The notes under the pieces were generated by a model. That model had not been told where the DNA came from, ran no database searches, and saw only the letters and a list, made by a program, of their open reading frames with translations. A program made the position numbers and the translations under genes. 64,000 bases of DNA from DTWD01 sp963662965 (lineage in GTDB: Bacteria; Acidobacteriota; Vicinamibacteria; Vicinamibacterales; UBA8438), in the NCBI GenBank assembly GCA_963662965.1, contig OY759970.1, positions 3,906,001 to 3,970,000 on the forward strand, in the 5' to 3' direction. Positions 44,501 through 53,700 of the stretch are shown one piece after another; within the stretch, counting starts at the first letter, position 1, and every line of letters starts with the position of its first letter.

Positions 44501-46029
44501 TGTCGCGCGTCTTGCTCATTGCTGTCGCGGCGCTCTCGCTAGGCTCGCCCGCCTTCGCCGAGGCTTCGGCGGGCGAGCCCAAGTCTGGCCAGGACGACGT
44601 TACGGCCGGGCGAAGGCTGGCGGACGCCGTGAAGCGTCAGGACAGCAACACGATTGATGCCCTGCTGAGTGGCGCGGTCAACGTCAACACCCCGCAAGCG
44701 GACGGCGCCACGGCACTGCACTGGGCGGTCTACCACGACGACCTCGACATGGTGAACCGGCTCCATGGCGCCGGCGCCACCCCGAACGCGAGCAACACCC
44801 ACGGGGTGACCCCGTTGGCGCTGGCGTGCACCAACGCCAACGCGCAGATGGTGCAGGTACTCTTGGCGGCCGGCGCCGACGCGAGTGTCGCGGCGGTCTC
44901 AGGTGTCACCCCGCTCATGGAGTGCGCCCGCACCGGCAACGTCGAGGCGGTCGAGGCGCTGCTTGCGACGGACGCAGACGTCAACGCCATCGAGTCGGAA
45001 GAGAAACAAACCGCGTTGATGTGGGCAGTGTCACAGCGGCACGCGTCGGTCGTCGCGGCGCTCATCGACGCGGGAGTCAGCGTTCCCCATCGGTCGAGTG
45101 AGCGCCGTCATGTGATCAGTCGACGGCTGCAGTCCGAGCTGAAGTACGGCGAGCGTGGGCGACGCTACGGCACCGACGCGGAGGAAACGACGGTGGGCGG
45201 GTACACCGCGTTGCTGTTTGCCGCCCGACAAGGCGATGTCGACTCCGCGCGCCTGCTGCTCGCCGCGGGTGCCGACGCGAACGACACGGCGCCAGACGGA
45301 ACGAGCGCGCTCCTGATCGCAGCGCAGAGTGGCCACGGGGCGTTCGCGCGCTTTCTCTTGAACGAGGGAGCGAATCCGAACGCGGCGGCCGGCGGCTACA
45401 CGCCGCTTCATGCCGCGGTGCTGACCGGCGACCTCGATGTGGTCGGCGCGCTGCTGGCGCACGGCGCGCGCCCCAACGCACAAGTGATTCAGGCGACGCG
45501 CGTCACGCGTAATGGCCAAGTTCTGATGCTCGGCGAGCATCTGCTGGGGGCGACGCCGTTCGCCTTGGCGGCTAAGTTCACGGAAGTCGACATCATGCGC
45601 GAGCTGTTGGCGGCCGAGGCGGATCCGCTGTTGGGGTTGACCAATGGCTGGACGCCATTGATGCTGGCCTCCGGCGCGAGTTGGCGTTTCGGCGTCTGGG
45701 ACCGCCGCGACCGGGCGCTCGCCCGGGACTTCGCGTTCCAGGCCCAGCACGCCGATGAGCAGGGCACGCTCGACGCCGTTCGGCTCGTGGTCGAGACGGG
45801 CGCCGACATCGATGCGGTTGATGAGGACGGCAACACCGCGTTGCACCACGTGGTCGACAAGGGCTTCGATCGCGTCGTTGAGTATCTGGTGGGCGGCGGG
45901 GCGGACGTCAATGCGTCAAATGGCCGCGGCCAGACGCCGCTCGACGTGCTCCGTCGGCGGAGCGCCAACCGCGAGGCGGCTGACGCGACGGCACGCCTGC
46001 TAGAGGATCTCGGCGCCCACACTCGGTAG
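44500..46029 (+). CDS. Secreted ankyrin-repeat protein
   Basis: The GTG at 44500 overlaps the TAG of DUF1552 and gives 509 residues. A signal peptide (SRVLLIAVAALSLGSPAFA) precedes about ten ankyrin repeats: DGATALHWAVYHDDLDMVNRL, HGVTPLALACTNANAQMVQVLLAAGAD, GGYTPLHAAVLTGDLDVVGALLAHGARP, DGNTALHHVVDKGFDRVVEYLVGGGADVN. The sequence for residues about 15-27 is a perfect inverted repeat (GGCTCGCCCGCC at 44542-44553, GGCGGGCGAGCC at 44568-44579), suggesting a palindromic element within the signal region. It probably scaffolds the DUF1592/DUF1552 pair (inference). Confidence 0.88.
   Translation: MSRVLLIAVAALSLGSPAFAEASAGEPKSGQDDVTAGRRLADAVKRQDSNTIDALLSGAVNVNTPQADGATALHWAVYHDDLDMVNRLHGAGATPNASNTHGVTPLALACTNANAQMVQVLLAAGADASVAAVSGVTPLMECARTGNVEAVEALLATDADVNAIESEEKQTALMWAVSQRHASVVAALIDAGVSVPHRSSERRHVISRRLQSELKYGERGRRYGTDAEETTVGGYTALLFAARQGDVDSARLLLAAGADANDTAPDGTSALLIAAQSGHGAFARFLLNEGANPNAAAGGYTPLHAAVLTGDLDVVGALLAHGARPNAQVIQATRVTRNGQVLMLGEHLLGATPFALAAKFTEVDIMRELLAAEADPLLGLTNGWTPLMLASGASWRFGVWDRRDRALARDFAFQAQHADEQGTLDAVRLVVETGADIDAVDEDGNTALHHVVDKGFDRVVEYLVGGGADVNASNGRGQTPLDVLRRRSANREAADATARLLEDLGAHTR
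44542..44579. repeat. Perfect palindromic element inside a coding sequence
   Basis: Arms GGCTCGCCCGCC and GGCGGGCGAGCC flank a 14-base loop that itself has TTCGCCGA and GGCTTC. It encodes the end of the ankyrin protein's signal peptide and cleavage region without breaking the frame. Confidence 0.75.
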
Positions 46030-46055
46030 TCACCCGCCTGCCCCATAATTGCGCT

Positions 46056-47057
46056 GTGTCGGATCGGGTCAACATCACCTTTCTCGGCTGCGGGTACATC
46101 ACCCGGGTCCACAGTCGGCATCTCACGCGGCTCCGGGACGAGATCACCCCGAGTTACGCCAGTCGCGATGCGGAGAAAGCCGAGGCTTATCGACGGGAGC
46201 ACGTCGGCGCGCGGAGCTATGGCGCCTACCGGGCGGCCATCGAGGACCCGGCGGTTGATGCGGTGGTCGTCGCCGTCCCGCCGCGGTTCCACCTCGAGCT
46301 GACGCTCGAGGCGCTCGCCGCGGGGAAGCACGTCTTGGTGGAGAAGCCGGCCTTTCCGCGTCTCGCGGATTTCGGGCGGGCCCGCGCCGCCGCCGAGCGC
46401 GCCCAGCGCATCGTCCTCGTCGGTGAAAACGATCACTACAAGCCGCTTGCCGTCTGTTTGCGCCGACTGCTCGCGGACGGGGCGATCGGCGAGTTGGTGC
46501 TGGCGCATTTCACGACGCTCGTCAAGAAATTCAAACCGGCTGAGGACTGGCGCAACGATGAAGCGATGGCCGGTGGCGACGCGTTCTTCGAGGAAGGCAT
46601 TCACTGGCTCCATCTCGCGAACGGTCTCGGCCCCACGATCACGTCGGCGCACGGGTATCGACCGCCGCCGGCGGCCGATCGGCCGGACCGTCGCGCCAAG
46701 AGCATGCTGGTGTCGTTTCGCTACGACAACGGCGCCGCCGGGTCGCTCTACTACTCGCGTGAGGTGCCGTCGCTTCTGCGCGGCCTTCGGGTGTCGAAGC
46801 TGTTCGGACGCAACGGCATCATCACGTTCGAGTCGAATGGCGGCTTCGTCCTCGTGCGGAACGCAGGCATGCCGGAGCTGTTGTTTCCCGGGTTTCGCGA
46901 CATCCGGGGGTACCAGGCGATGTATCGCGACTTCGTGGTCGCGATCCGAGACGGCCGCCCGCCGGAGATGAGCCTCGACGCGGCGATCGTCGACCAGCGA
47001 GTCATGGACCAAATCTACGCCACCGCCGACGCTGGCGACGAGATCGATGGCGTCTGA
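46056..47057 (+). CDS. Gfo/Idh/MocA-family oxidoreductase
   Basis: The 333-residue protein has an N-terminal Rossmann fold (NITFLGCGYITRVHSRHL) and the family EKP motif in GKHVLVEKPAF. The C-terminal sheet has EEGIHWLHLANGLG, where the His lies at the usual catalytic position. The expected role is NAD(P)-dependent oxidation or reduction of a sugar or cyclitol in the cytoplasm. It starts at GTG 46056. The GMC oxidoreductase gene follows 13 bp downstream, suggesting a shared pathway. Confidence 0.88.
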   Translation: MSDRVNITFLGCGYITRVHSRHLTRLRDEITPSYASRDAEKAEAYRREHVGARSYGAYRAAIEDPAVDAVVVAVPPRFHLELTLEALAAGKHVLVEKPAFPRLADFGRARAAAERAQRIVLVGENDHYKPLAVCLRRLLADGAIGELVLAHFTTLVKKFKPAEDWRNDEAMAGGDAFFEEGIHWLHLANGLGPTITSAHGYRPPPAADRPDRRAKSMLVSFRYDNGAAGSLYYSREVPSLLRGLRVSKLFGRNGIITFESNGGFVLVRNAGMPELLFPGFRDIRGYQAMYRDFVVAIRDGRPPEMSLDAAIVDQRVMDQIYATADAGDEIDGV

Positions 47058-47070
47058 TGTCTGATGCCTC

Positions 47071-48621
47071 ATGACTGATGCCTACGACGTCATCGTCATC
47101 GGAACCGGCGCCGGCGGCGGCACGGTGGCGCAGGCGCTGGCCCCGACCGGCGCACGCATGCTCTTGCTCGAGCGTGGCGACTTCGTTCCACAAGAGCCTG
47201 AGAACTGGGATCCGACGGCGGTCTGGAAACATCGGCGGTACCGGACCGACGAACACTGGGTCGACCGCCTCGGTCTGGAGTTTCAGCCGTACATCCACTA
47301 CTGCGTCGGCGGCAACACGAAATTCTGGGGAAGCGTCCTCTACCGGCTTCGTAAGCAGGACTTCGGCGAGGTCGAGCATGTCGATGGGATCTCGCCGGCA
47401 TGGCCGATCGAGTACGCCACGCTCGAGCCGTACTACGAACGGGCTGAGCAGCTGTACGAAGTGCACGGCCAGCACGGCGTCGACCCAACCGAGCCTGAGC
47501 GCGGGCCGTATCCCTACCCCCCGATCCCGCATTCGGCCGAGATCGCCGACACGGTGGCGCGACTCAAGGAGCAGGGGCTCACGCCGTCGCCGCTCCCGCT
47601 CGGATTACGTGGCCCGGGGACTTCAGACGGCTGCATCCTGTGTGACACCTGTAATTCGTTCCCGTGCCAACGGCACGCAAAGAGCGACGCCGACGTCTGC
47701 TGTGTCCGCCCAACGCTGTCGTACGACAACGTCACGTTGTGGACGCAGGCGACCGCGCGGCGATTGATCACCGCTCCAAGCGGGCGCCGGCTGGAGGGCG
47801 TTGACGTCGAGCGAGCGGGCAAGACGACGCGTGTTGAAGCCCCACTCGTCGTCGTCTCGTGCGGCGCCGCCAATTCGGCCGCGCTGCTCCTGCGGTCGGC
47901 AAACGACAAACACCCGAACGGATTGGCCAACTCGTCGGGTCTGGTCGGGAGGCGCTACATGGCGCACCTGGCCACGATGATGCAAGCCTTCCATCCGTTC
48001 CGGAAGAACCACACGGTGTTTCAGAAGACCGTGGCGATCAATGACTTCTACTTTCGAGGACCTGAAACGAGCTACCCGCTCGGGCACATCCAATCGCAAG
48101 GACGCACGCACGGCGTGATGGTGCCGGCCGGCGTCCGCGAGTCACGGATGCGAGGCAAGATCGCACCCTTGATCCCGATGTGGGCGTACAACGCCTGGGT
48201 CGCGCGCGGCGTCGACTGGCTGGCGATGTCCGAGGATCTGCCGCGGCCAGACAACTGCGTCACGCTAGAGGACGATGGCCGCATCCGTCTGTCATACCGT
48301 CCGACGAATCTGTATGCCCACCAACAGCTCGTGTCCGAGATGACGCGCATCCTCCGCGCGCTCGGCTCTTGGAAGGTGTGGGTGCACTCGCACCAGGAGC
48401 GGAACACCACACACCAATGCGGGACCCTCTGCTTCGGCAGCGATTCGAAGAGTTCCGTGCTCGATCCCTACTGCCGGTCGCATGACATCGAGAACCTCTT
48501 TGTCGTCGATGCATCGTTCTTTCCGTCGTCGGGGGCGGTCAATCCTGGGCTGACGATTGCGGCGCAAGCGCTCCGCGTCGCCGACCACATCGCCGAAACC
48601 GAATTCAGGAGCACGCCGTGA
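47071..48621 (+). CDS. GMC-family FAD-dependent oxidoreductase
   Basis: The 516-residue protein has the FAD-binding start YDVIVIGTGAGGGTVAQALA (GxGxxG) and VGGNTKFWGSVLYRL, matching the GMC-family GG-x-S/T block. Four cysteines lie close together (CILCDTCNSFPC). The C-terminal signature LFVVDASFFPSSGAVNPGLTIAAQALRVADHI and HSHQERNTTHQCGT supply the active-site His region. The family oxidises alcohols, sugars or choline with FAD. No export signal is seen. It overlaps the VOC gene by four bases (GTGA). Confidence 0.9.
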   Translation: MTDAYDVIVIGTGAGGGTVAQALAPTGARMLLLERGDFVPQEPENWDPTAVWKHRRYRTDEHWVDRLGLEFQPYIHYCVGGNTKFWGSVLYRLRKQDFGEVEHVDGISPAWPIEYATLEPYYERAEQLYEVHGQHGVDPTEPERGPYPYPPIPHSAEIADTVARLKEQGLTPSPLPLGLRGPGTSDGCILCDTCNSFPCQRHAKSDADVCCVRPTLSYDNVTLWTQATARRLITAPSGRRLEGVDVERAGKTTRVEAPLVVVSCGAANSAALLLRSANDKHPNGLANSSGLVGRRYMAHLATMMQAFHPFRKNHTVFQKTVAINDFYFRGPETSYPLGHIQSQGRTHGVMVPAGVRESRMRGKIAPLIPMWAYNAWVARGVDWLAMSEDLPRPDNCVTLEDDGRIRLSYRPTNLYAHQQLVSEMTRILRALGSWKVWVHSHQERNTTHQCGTLCFGSDSKSSVLDPYCRSHDIENLFVVDASFFPSSGAVNPGLTIAAQALRVADHIAETEFRSTP

Positions 48622-49145
48622 AAGCACGATCCTTCAGCCACGTCGGGATCACCGTGTCTAACTTCAACGCCGCGGTGAAGTTCTACTGGGATGTGTTTCG
48701 GTGCCCGCTCGTCGGCGTCGCCGACCAGCCCTCGGAGCGCGTGCGACAGGCGTTCGGGATCGACGCCGAGGCGCCGACCTGCAAGGTCGGCTGGATCCGC
48801 GTGCCAGGCGGCGCCGTGCTCGAGATCTTCGAGTTTCAGCCCAACCACCCGGCCATCGACGTCCCGTGGAACCGTGTCGGCCTGACGCATTTCTCCTTCA
48901 ACGTGCGCAATACCCATAAGTGGCACGACTACCTCGTCCGAAAGGGGGTGGAAATCGTCAGCAAGCCGGAGCAGTCGCCGCGTGGCCATTGGTTCTTCTT
49001 TGTGAAGGATATGGACGGCAATCTGATCGAGCTGATGGACCTCGGGATGATGCACTACGTCGTCGCCTACCTCGCTGTGCTCGCCGGTGGACCGGTCGGC
49101 GAGTTTCTGCTCAGACGCGGTCGGTACAAGCAGTACTACGAGTAA
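48618..49145 (+). CDS. VOC-superfamily (glyoxalase/dioxygenase-like) protein
   Basis: The 175-residue protein has one VOC domain: SFSHVGITVSNFNAAVKFYWDVF, then LTHFSFNVRNTHKWHDYL and FFFVKDMDGNLIELMDLG. Likely metal ligands are His8, His in LTHFSF and Glu in LIELMD. The family covers glyoxalases, extradiol dioxygenases and epimerases. Which one applies is unclear. Start overlaps the GMC stop. Confidence 0.85.
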   Translation: MKARSFSHVGITVSNFNAAVKFYWDVFRCPLVGVADQPSERVRQAFGIDAEAPTCKVGWIRVPGGAVLEIFEFQPNHPAIDVPWNRVGLTHFSFNVRNTHKWHDYLVRKGVEIVSKPEQSPRGHWFFFVKDMDGNLIELMDLGMMHYVVAYLAVLAGGPVGEFLLRRGRYKQYYE

Positions 49146-49153
49146 GATGACGC

Positions 49154-50164
49154 ATGTCTGACCACGTCCTTCTGACGCGCCGGTCGTTTCTCGGCTCCCT
49201 GGCCGTCGCGGCGGCAGTGCCATCGGCATTCGCGCAGGGTGGGCCTCCGATACCGGTGAGGGCCTGGAACCATATGACCCTCAGCGTCACCGACATCGAG
49301 CAATCGCTCGACTTCTATCAAGGGCTCTTTGGGCTGACGATCGCGGCCCGGCAGGCGCAGACGCTGATCCTGCGCATCGGGAACGGCCCGCAGTTCATGG
49401 CGCTCGGCGGCGGCCGGCCCGACGTGACGCCGCGCATCAGCCACTTCTGTCTGACGGTCAACGGGTTCGATGGCGAGCGGTTGGTCCGCATCCTTGGCGA
49501 CCATGGCGTCGAGCACGCCGAGCAGTCCGGACCGAGGCAGGTCCGGATACGGATGCGAGGGGCTGAATTCGGCGGCGCTCCCGAAGGGACGCCAGAGCTC
49601 TACATCGGCGACCCCGACGGCGTGGTCGTCCAGCTGCAAGATACGACCTACTGCGGAGGCGAGGGGGTGTGGGGCGAGCTCTGTCAGACGCCCGAAGCGT
49701 CGTCGCGACGTGGGCTCATCGCTGTCCGCGACATCAATCATTTCACCGCGTTCGTCACCGACCAGCCGCGCTCGATGGCGTGGTATCAGGAGCTGTTCGG
49801 CATGCCGGTGACCAGGTCACAGGGCGCCTTACCGCTGCTGTCGGTCGGCAAGGGGCGGCAGTTCCTCGCGCTCGCGCAGACGCCAGGCCCGCCGCGTATC
49901 CATCATGCGTGTCTGACGACGCAGAACTTCCAGCATGAGCAGGTGCTCGACACGCTCGAGTCGTACGGGATCCGCCGTCGGGCGGAGGGCGCACAAGGGC
50001 CGCCCGGTCCACTCGAATGCTATGTCACGATGCGGATGCCCGACCGCGGCGGCGCACCTGAGGGGACGCCGGAGCTGTACTTCACCGATCCAGACGGCAT
50101 TCTGATTCAATTGCAGGACACGACCTACTGCGGCGGCGCCGGGTACCTCGGCGACGTCTGCTAG
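49154..50164 (+). CDS. Tat-exported tandem VOC protein
   Basis: The 336-residue protein has a Tat signal (LLTRRSFLGSLAVAAAVPSAFAQ). Two VOC domains follow: RAWNHMTLSVTDIEQSLDFYQGLFGL ... LYIGDPDGVVVQLQDTTYCGG, and INHFTAFVTDQPRSMAWYQELFGM ... LYFTDPDGILIQLQDTTYCGG. Both end in the same QLQDTTYCGG, showing internal duplication. Each domain has a His near its start and a QLQ where Glu is common, so metal binding is uncertain. It lies 8 bp after the single-domain VOC gene. Confidence 0.85.
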   Translation: MSDHVLLTRRSFLGSLAVAAAVPSAFAQGGPPIPVRAWNHMTLSVTDIEQSLDFYQGLFGLTIAARQAQTLILRIGNGPQFMALGGGRPDVTPRISHFCLTVNGFDGERLVRILGDHGVEHAEQSGPRQVRIRMRGAEFGGAPEGTPELYIGDPDGVVVQLQDTTYCGGEGVWGELCQTPEASSRRGLIAVRDINHFTAFVTDQPRSMAWYQELFGMPVTRSQGALPLLSVGKGRQFLALAQTPGPPRIHHACLTTQNFQHEQVLDTLESYGIRRRAEGAQGPPGPLECYVTMRMPDRGGAPEGTPELYFTDPDGILIQLQDTTYCGGAGYLGDVC

Positions 50165-50197
50165 CGAACAGACGCGGCGGCGGTGGAGGTGATGCCG

Positions 50198-52291
50198 ATG
50201 AATCACGCGCACAGACACGGACGAGTGCTCGCCACGGCAGGTCTCATCGCCTGCTCGTGGGGCTGGCTGAGCGCGCAAGGCGCGGTCATCATCGACGGTG
50301 ACGACATCGGCGGCGTCGTCACGAGCGCCAACGGTCCCGAGGCTGGCGTCTGGGTCATCGCCGAGACGAACGACCTGCCGACGAAGCTGGCCCGCATCGT
50401 CGTCACCGATGAGCAGGGACGCTACGTCGTCCCTGACCTGCCGAACGGTGCCTACGAGGTGTTCGTCCGTGGCTACGGGCTGGTCGACTCCGCTCGCGTG
50501 TCTGCACGACCTGGCCAGCAGCTGAATCTGCAGGCGACCGTGGCGCCAGACGCGAGGGCGGCGGCGCAGGTCTATCCGGCGGCCTGGTGGCTGACGATGA
50601 TCGAGCCGCCGGCGTCCGAAGAGGCCCAGCTCGATTTTGCCTTGACGATGAAGCAGTGCTACGACTGCCATCAGGTCGGCAACAAGGCGACCCGCGAGAT
50701 CCTCCCGGTGATCCGCGGTCGCAGTGGGTCGTCGCTCGACATTTGGATCCGGCGCACCGCCGTCGGACCGTCCGGGCCGGGGATGGCGACGCAGTTCCGG
50801 AACCTCGGCGACATGCGCCAGGCGCTCGCCGACTGGAGCGATCGCGTCGCCAACGGCGCGGCGCCGACCGAGCCTCCGCCGCGGCCGCGCGGCGTCGAGC
50901 GGAACCTCGTCATCACGCTCTGGGACTGGGGGTCCGAGATCGACGGCCGGACCGACATGGCCGCGGCCGACATCCGCGACGGCACCGTGAACGCGAATGG
51001 CCTCGTCTTCGGCGTGGCGGAGATGACCGATTCGCTGACCATCCTCGACCCGGTGGCGCATCGCGCGTCAGTCGTCACGGTGCCGTCCGACGCCTCGCCG
51101 TTGGTCGGTGGGTTCAATGCCTCGCCGACCCGCTCGCCGCACTACGGTGACGACGTCTGGGCGCGCCGCGCCGACGTCCGCAGCTCGGCGGTCGACGCCA
51201 CGGGCCGCGTCTGGATGGCGTCACGCGTGCGCGACCGCGACGACCAGCCGTCGTTTTGCAGCTCGTCGGAGAATGCGTTTGGCGCGTACTACCCGCTGGA
51301 GGTGGCGAACCGGCAGGTCTCGATCTACGACCCGGCGACCGAGGAGTTCGAGCAGATCAATACCTGCTTCAGCGCCGACCACAACCAGATGAGCGACGAC
51401 AACTTTCTCTACTTTGGCCAGAACGGGGCGGTCGGCTGGGTCGACATGGATGTGTGGGACGAGACGCATGACGCCGAGGCGTCGCAAGGCTGGTGTCCAG
51501 CCGTGATCGACACGAACGGTGACGGGCGCATCACTGAGTGGACCGAGCCGGACGAGCCGATCCGTCCAAACATGGACCACCGGATCAACTTCGGCTGCTA
51601 TTCGGTGGCGGTCAGCCACAGCGACGGCAGCCTCTGGTGCTCCGGCATCGGCCGTGGCGACAAGCGCTTGGTGCGTATCGAGAAGGGCGACAACCCGCCC
51701 GAGACCTGCAAGGCGGAATACTACGAGCCGCCGCCCGACCGGATGCCGGACGTCGTCGGGTCAGGCGGAGTCGAGGTTGACGCGGCCGGTATCGCATGGC
51801 AGAACTGGCGCGTCAGCGGGCACTACTCGGGCTTCGACCGGACGCTGTGCGATTCGACCGCCGACCCGCAGGCGACGGGGCAGAGCTGCCCCGAAGGATG
51901 GTCGTATCAACGGAAGGATGATCCGACCTATGGCCGTAGCTTTTATCACGCCAACGAAAGCTACCTGGCGCATATGGACTTCCACGACACGCTCGGCCTT
52001 GGCGCCGACGCTCCCATTTATGGCTCGGTGAACACCGATGCGATGGAAGTGATCTCGCCGAATCTCGGCCAGTACGTGACGCTGCGTGTCCCATACCCGC
52101 TCGGGTTCTTTCCCCGCTCCGGCAACGGCCGTATCGATGATGCGAACGCCGGCTGGAAGGGCAAGGGTTATTGGGCAAGCTTCTCGACGTACGCCACCTG
52201 GCACATTGAGGGTGGTCGCGGGGAGGGCGGTTCTGGCGTTCGACCAAAAGCGGTGAAGTTCCAGTTTCGACCCGATCCGCTCGCGAAGTAA
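50198..52291 (+). CDS. Secreted carboxypeptidase-regulatory/mono-haem/beta-propeller protein, paralogue 2
   Basis: ATG 50198 has GGAGG at 50184-50188, 9 bp upstream, so it is preferred over ATG 50192 or GTG 50183. The 697-residue precursor shares with the 26542 protein the domain order, DDIGGVVTSANGPEAGVWVIAET, YVVPDLPNGAYEVFVRGYGLVDS, a haem site (CYDCH), GVERNLVIT, DTNGDGRITEWTEPDE and PDPLAK at the end. The first domain is carboxypeptidase-regulatory-like and the rest a propeller. It is followed by the lectin-like gene at 52348. Confidence 0.8.
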   Translation: MNHAHRHGRVLATAGLIACSWGWLSAQGAVIIDGDDIGGVVTSANGPEAGVWVIAETNDLPTKLARIVVTDEQGRYVVPDLPNGAYEVFVRGYGLVDSARVSARPGQQLNLQATVAPDARAAAQVYPAAWWLTMIEPPASEEAQLDFALTMKQCYDCHQVGNKATREILPVIRGRSGSSLDIWIRRTAVGPSGPGMATQFRNLGDMRQALADWSDRVANGAAPTEPPPRPRGVERNLVITLWDWGSEIDGRTDMAAADIRDGTVNANGLVFGVAEMTDSLTILDPVAHRASVVTVPSDASPLVGGFNASPTRSPHYGDDVWARRADVRSSAVDATGRVWMASRVRDRDDQPSFCSSSENAFGAYYPLEVANRQVSIYDPATEEFEQINTCFSADHNQMSDDNFLYFGQNGAVGWVDMDVWDETHDAEASQGWCPAVIDTNGDGRITEWTEPDEPIRPNMDHRINFGCYSVAVSHSDGSLWCSGIGRGDKRLVRIEKGDNPPETCKAEYYEPPPDRMPDVVGSGGVEVDAAGIAWQNWRVSGHYSGFDRTLCDSTADPQATGQSCPEGWSYQRKDDPTYGRSFYHANESYLAHMDFHDTLGLGADAPIYGSVNTDAMEVISPNLGQYVTLRVPYPLGFFPRSGNGRIDDANAGWKGKGYWASFSTYATWHIEGGRGEGGSGVRPKAVKFQFRPDPLAK

Positions 52292-52347
52292 GCACGGAGT
52301 GGCGCAGCGGCGTCATTCGAGACACCGATGACTATCAGGAGGACCAC

Positions 52348-53028
52348 ATGAGCAAGCAGCACCTTTGGGCACTCGCAGTGGCGGCCGCAGTTGCGTCAGC
52401 GGCGGTCATGTCGACGGCAGTCGTGGCGCAGCAGCCACCTCCGCAGCCGATGTCGTTTTTCATCACGAGCGTCGGACTCGGCGATGGCGCCAACCTCGGT
52501 GGTCTCGAGGGTGCCGATGCGCACTGCCAGTCGCTAGCTGCCGCCGCCGGCCGCGGTGACTCGACCTGGCGGGCCTATCTGAGCACGCAGGGAGCAAACG
52601 CGGTCAACGCGCGCGATCGAATCGGCAGCGGGCCGTGGTACGCCCATGGGGGTCGCCGGCAGATCGCGGCCGACCAAGGATGGCTGCACGGCGACACGCT
52701 CGACCAGGCGCGGCTCGGCAACGCCATCGGAAAGATGATCGCGCTGACCGAAGAGGGCAACCCGGTCAACGGGCTTGGCGATTCACCGAACCAGCACGAC
52801 ATTCTGACGGGAACGATGCCCGACGGACGCGCCTACACCGACGGGGATGACCATACCTGCGGCAGCTGGACCAGCAACGGCGACGGGTCGGCGCGGGTCG
52901 GCCATTCCGATACCCACGGCGGCGGCAACAGCTCGTGGAACTCGGCGCACGCGAGCCGCGGCTGCAGCCAGGAGAATCTGGTCAGCACCGGCGGGGCCGG
53001 GTATTTCTATTGCTTTACGGTGAATTGA
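52348..53028 (+). CDS. Secreted lectin-like protein, paralogue 2
   Basis: The 226-residue precursor has a signal peptide (ALAVAAAVASAAVMSTAVVAQ). It matches the 24997 protein over its body: SFFITSVGLGDGANLGGLEGADAHC, TWRAYLSTQG, NARDRIGSGPW, HDILTG, TCGSWTSNGDG and GYFYCFTVN. AGGAGG lies just before the ATG. It follows a haem/propeller gene by 56 bp, while its paralogue lies near the other haem/propeller gene. Confidence 0.78.
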   Translation: MSKQHLWALAVAAAVASAAVMSTAVVAQQPPPQPMSFFITSVGLGDGANLGGLEGADAHCQSLAAAAGRGDSTWRAYLSTQGANAVNARDRIGSGPWYAHGGRRQIAADQGWLHGDTLDQARLGNAIGKMIALTEEGNPVNGLGDSPNQHDILTGTMPDGRAYTDGDDHTCGSWTSNGDGSARVGHSDTHGGGNSSWNSAHASRGCSQENLVSTGGAGYFYCFTVN

Positions 53029-53062
53029 TTAGCCGAGGCGTTGCGAGGATTGTGAGGACAGC

Positions 53063-53557
53063 ATGAGAAATAGCATGATGATGTTTGTCGCCGGTGTGTT
53101 GGTTGCGGCCGGGCTCGCCTGGGTTTGGTCGCCGGTACCGCGCGGTGCCGAGATGGCGCTGAGTGGGGCCGACTACGCCGAGATCGAGCGGCTCTACGGT
53201 CTCTACAACCAGGGCAGCGACTTCAGGGACGCCGAGTTGTTTCTCTCGGCATTCGCCGAAGACGCTGTCTTCAACACAGGAGCCGGCGAGACGCGCGGGA
53301 TGGCCGCCTTGCGGGCCCAGCGCGAGGAGCGGTACCAGGGCGCGACCGGTGACAACGGACGCCGTCATTACAACTCGAGCTTCGTCATCACGCCGACGGC
53401 CGACGGCGCCAAGGGTCGTGCCTATTGGGTGGTGAACGACGTCAGCGGCGCGGAGCCGATGCCGGTCGCATCCGGCTACTACGACGACACGTTCGTGAAG
53501 ACGCCGGACGGCTGGAAGATCAAGACCCGGACGCTCTCACGCGACCCGGTCCAATAG
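53063..53557 (+). CDS. Secreted SnoaL/NTF2-like protein
   Basis: The 164-residue precursor has a signal segment (MMMFVAGVLVAAGLAWVWS). The body is a SnoaL-like NTF2 fold: DYAEIERLYGLYNQGSDFRDAELFLSAFAEDAVF, ERYQGATGDNGRRHYNSSFVITPTAD and GYYDDTFVKTPDGWKIKTRTL. These small proteins act as cyclases, isomerases or binding proteins. It follows the lectin gene by 34 bp. Repeat copy F begins right after its stop. Confidence 0.82.
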   Translation: MRNSMMMFVAGVLVAAGLAWVWSPVPRGAEMALSGADYAEIERLYGLYNQGSDFRDAELFLSAFAEDAVFNTGAGETRGMAALRAQREERYQGATGDNGRRHYNSSFVITPTADGAKGRAYWVVNDVSGAEPMPVASGYYDDTFVKTPDGWKIKTRTLSRDPVQ

Positions 53558-53652
53558 TTAGTCGGGGCTGATTGCCCCCGAACCCCGTCGCCGGCACTCG
53601 CGGGGCCCCCCGTGCCCCGCTCCGTGCCGGCGGGGGCGCGCGGTGCGCGCAC
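53558..53652 (+). repeat. Dispersed hairpin element, copy F
   Basis: TTAGTCGGGGCTGATTGCCCCC, GAACCCCGTCGCCGGCACTCGC, CGTGCCCCGCTCCGTGCCGGC and GGGGGCGCGCGGTGCGCGC appear in order. It starts at the base after the SnoaL stop, in the same orientation as that gene, as copy C does for the lectin gene. Confidence 0.85.
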
Positions 53653-53700
53653 TGGCTCCTCAGCGGCGGCAGACCCCATCTAACTACAGGCCCCGTCTAA

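Noticed and set aside
45489..47072. 527-codon minus-strand frame across the ankyrin and Gfo/Idh genes
   Set aside because: It is a shadow of two recognisable plus-strand genes and spans their junction without sensible domains.
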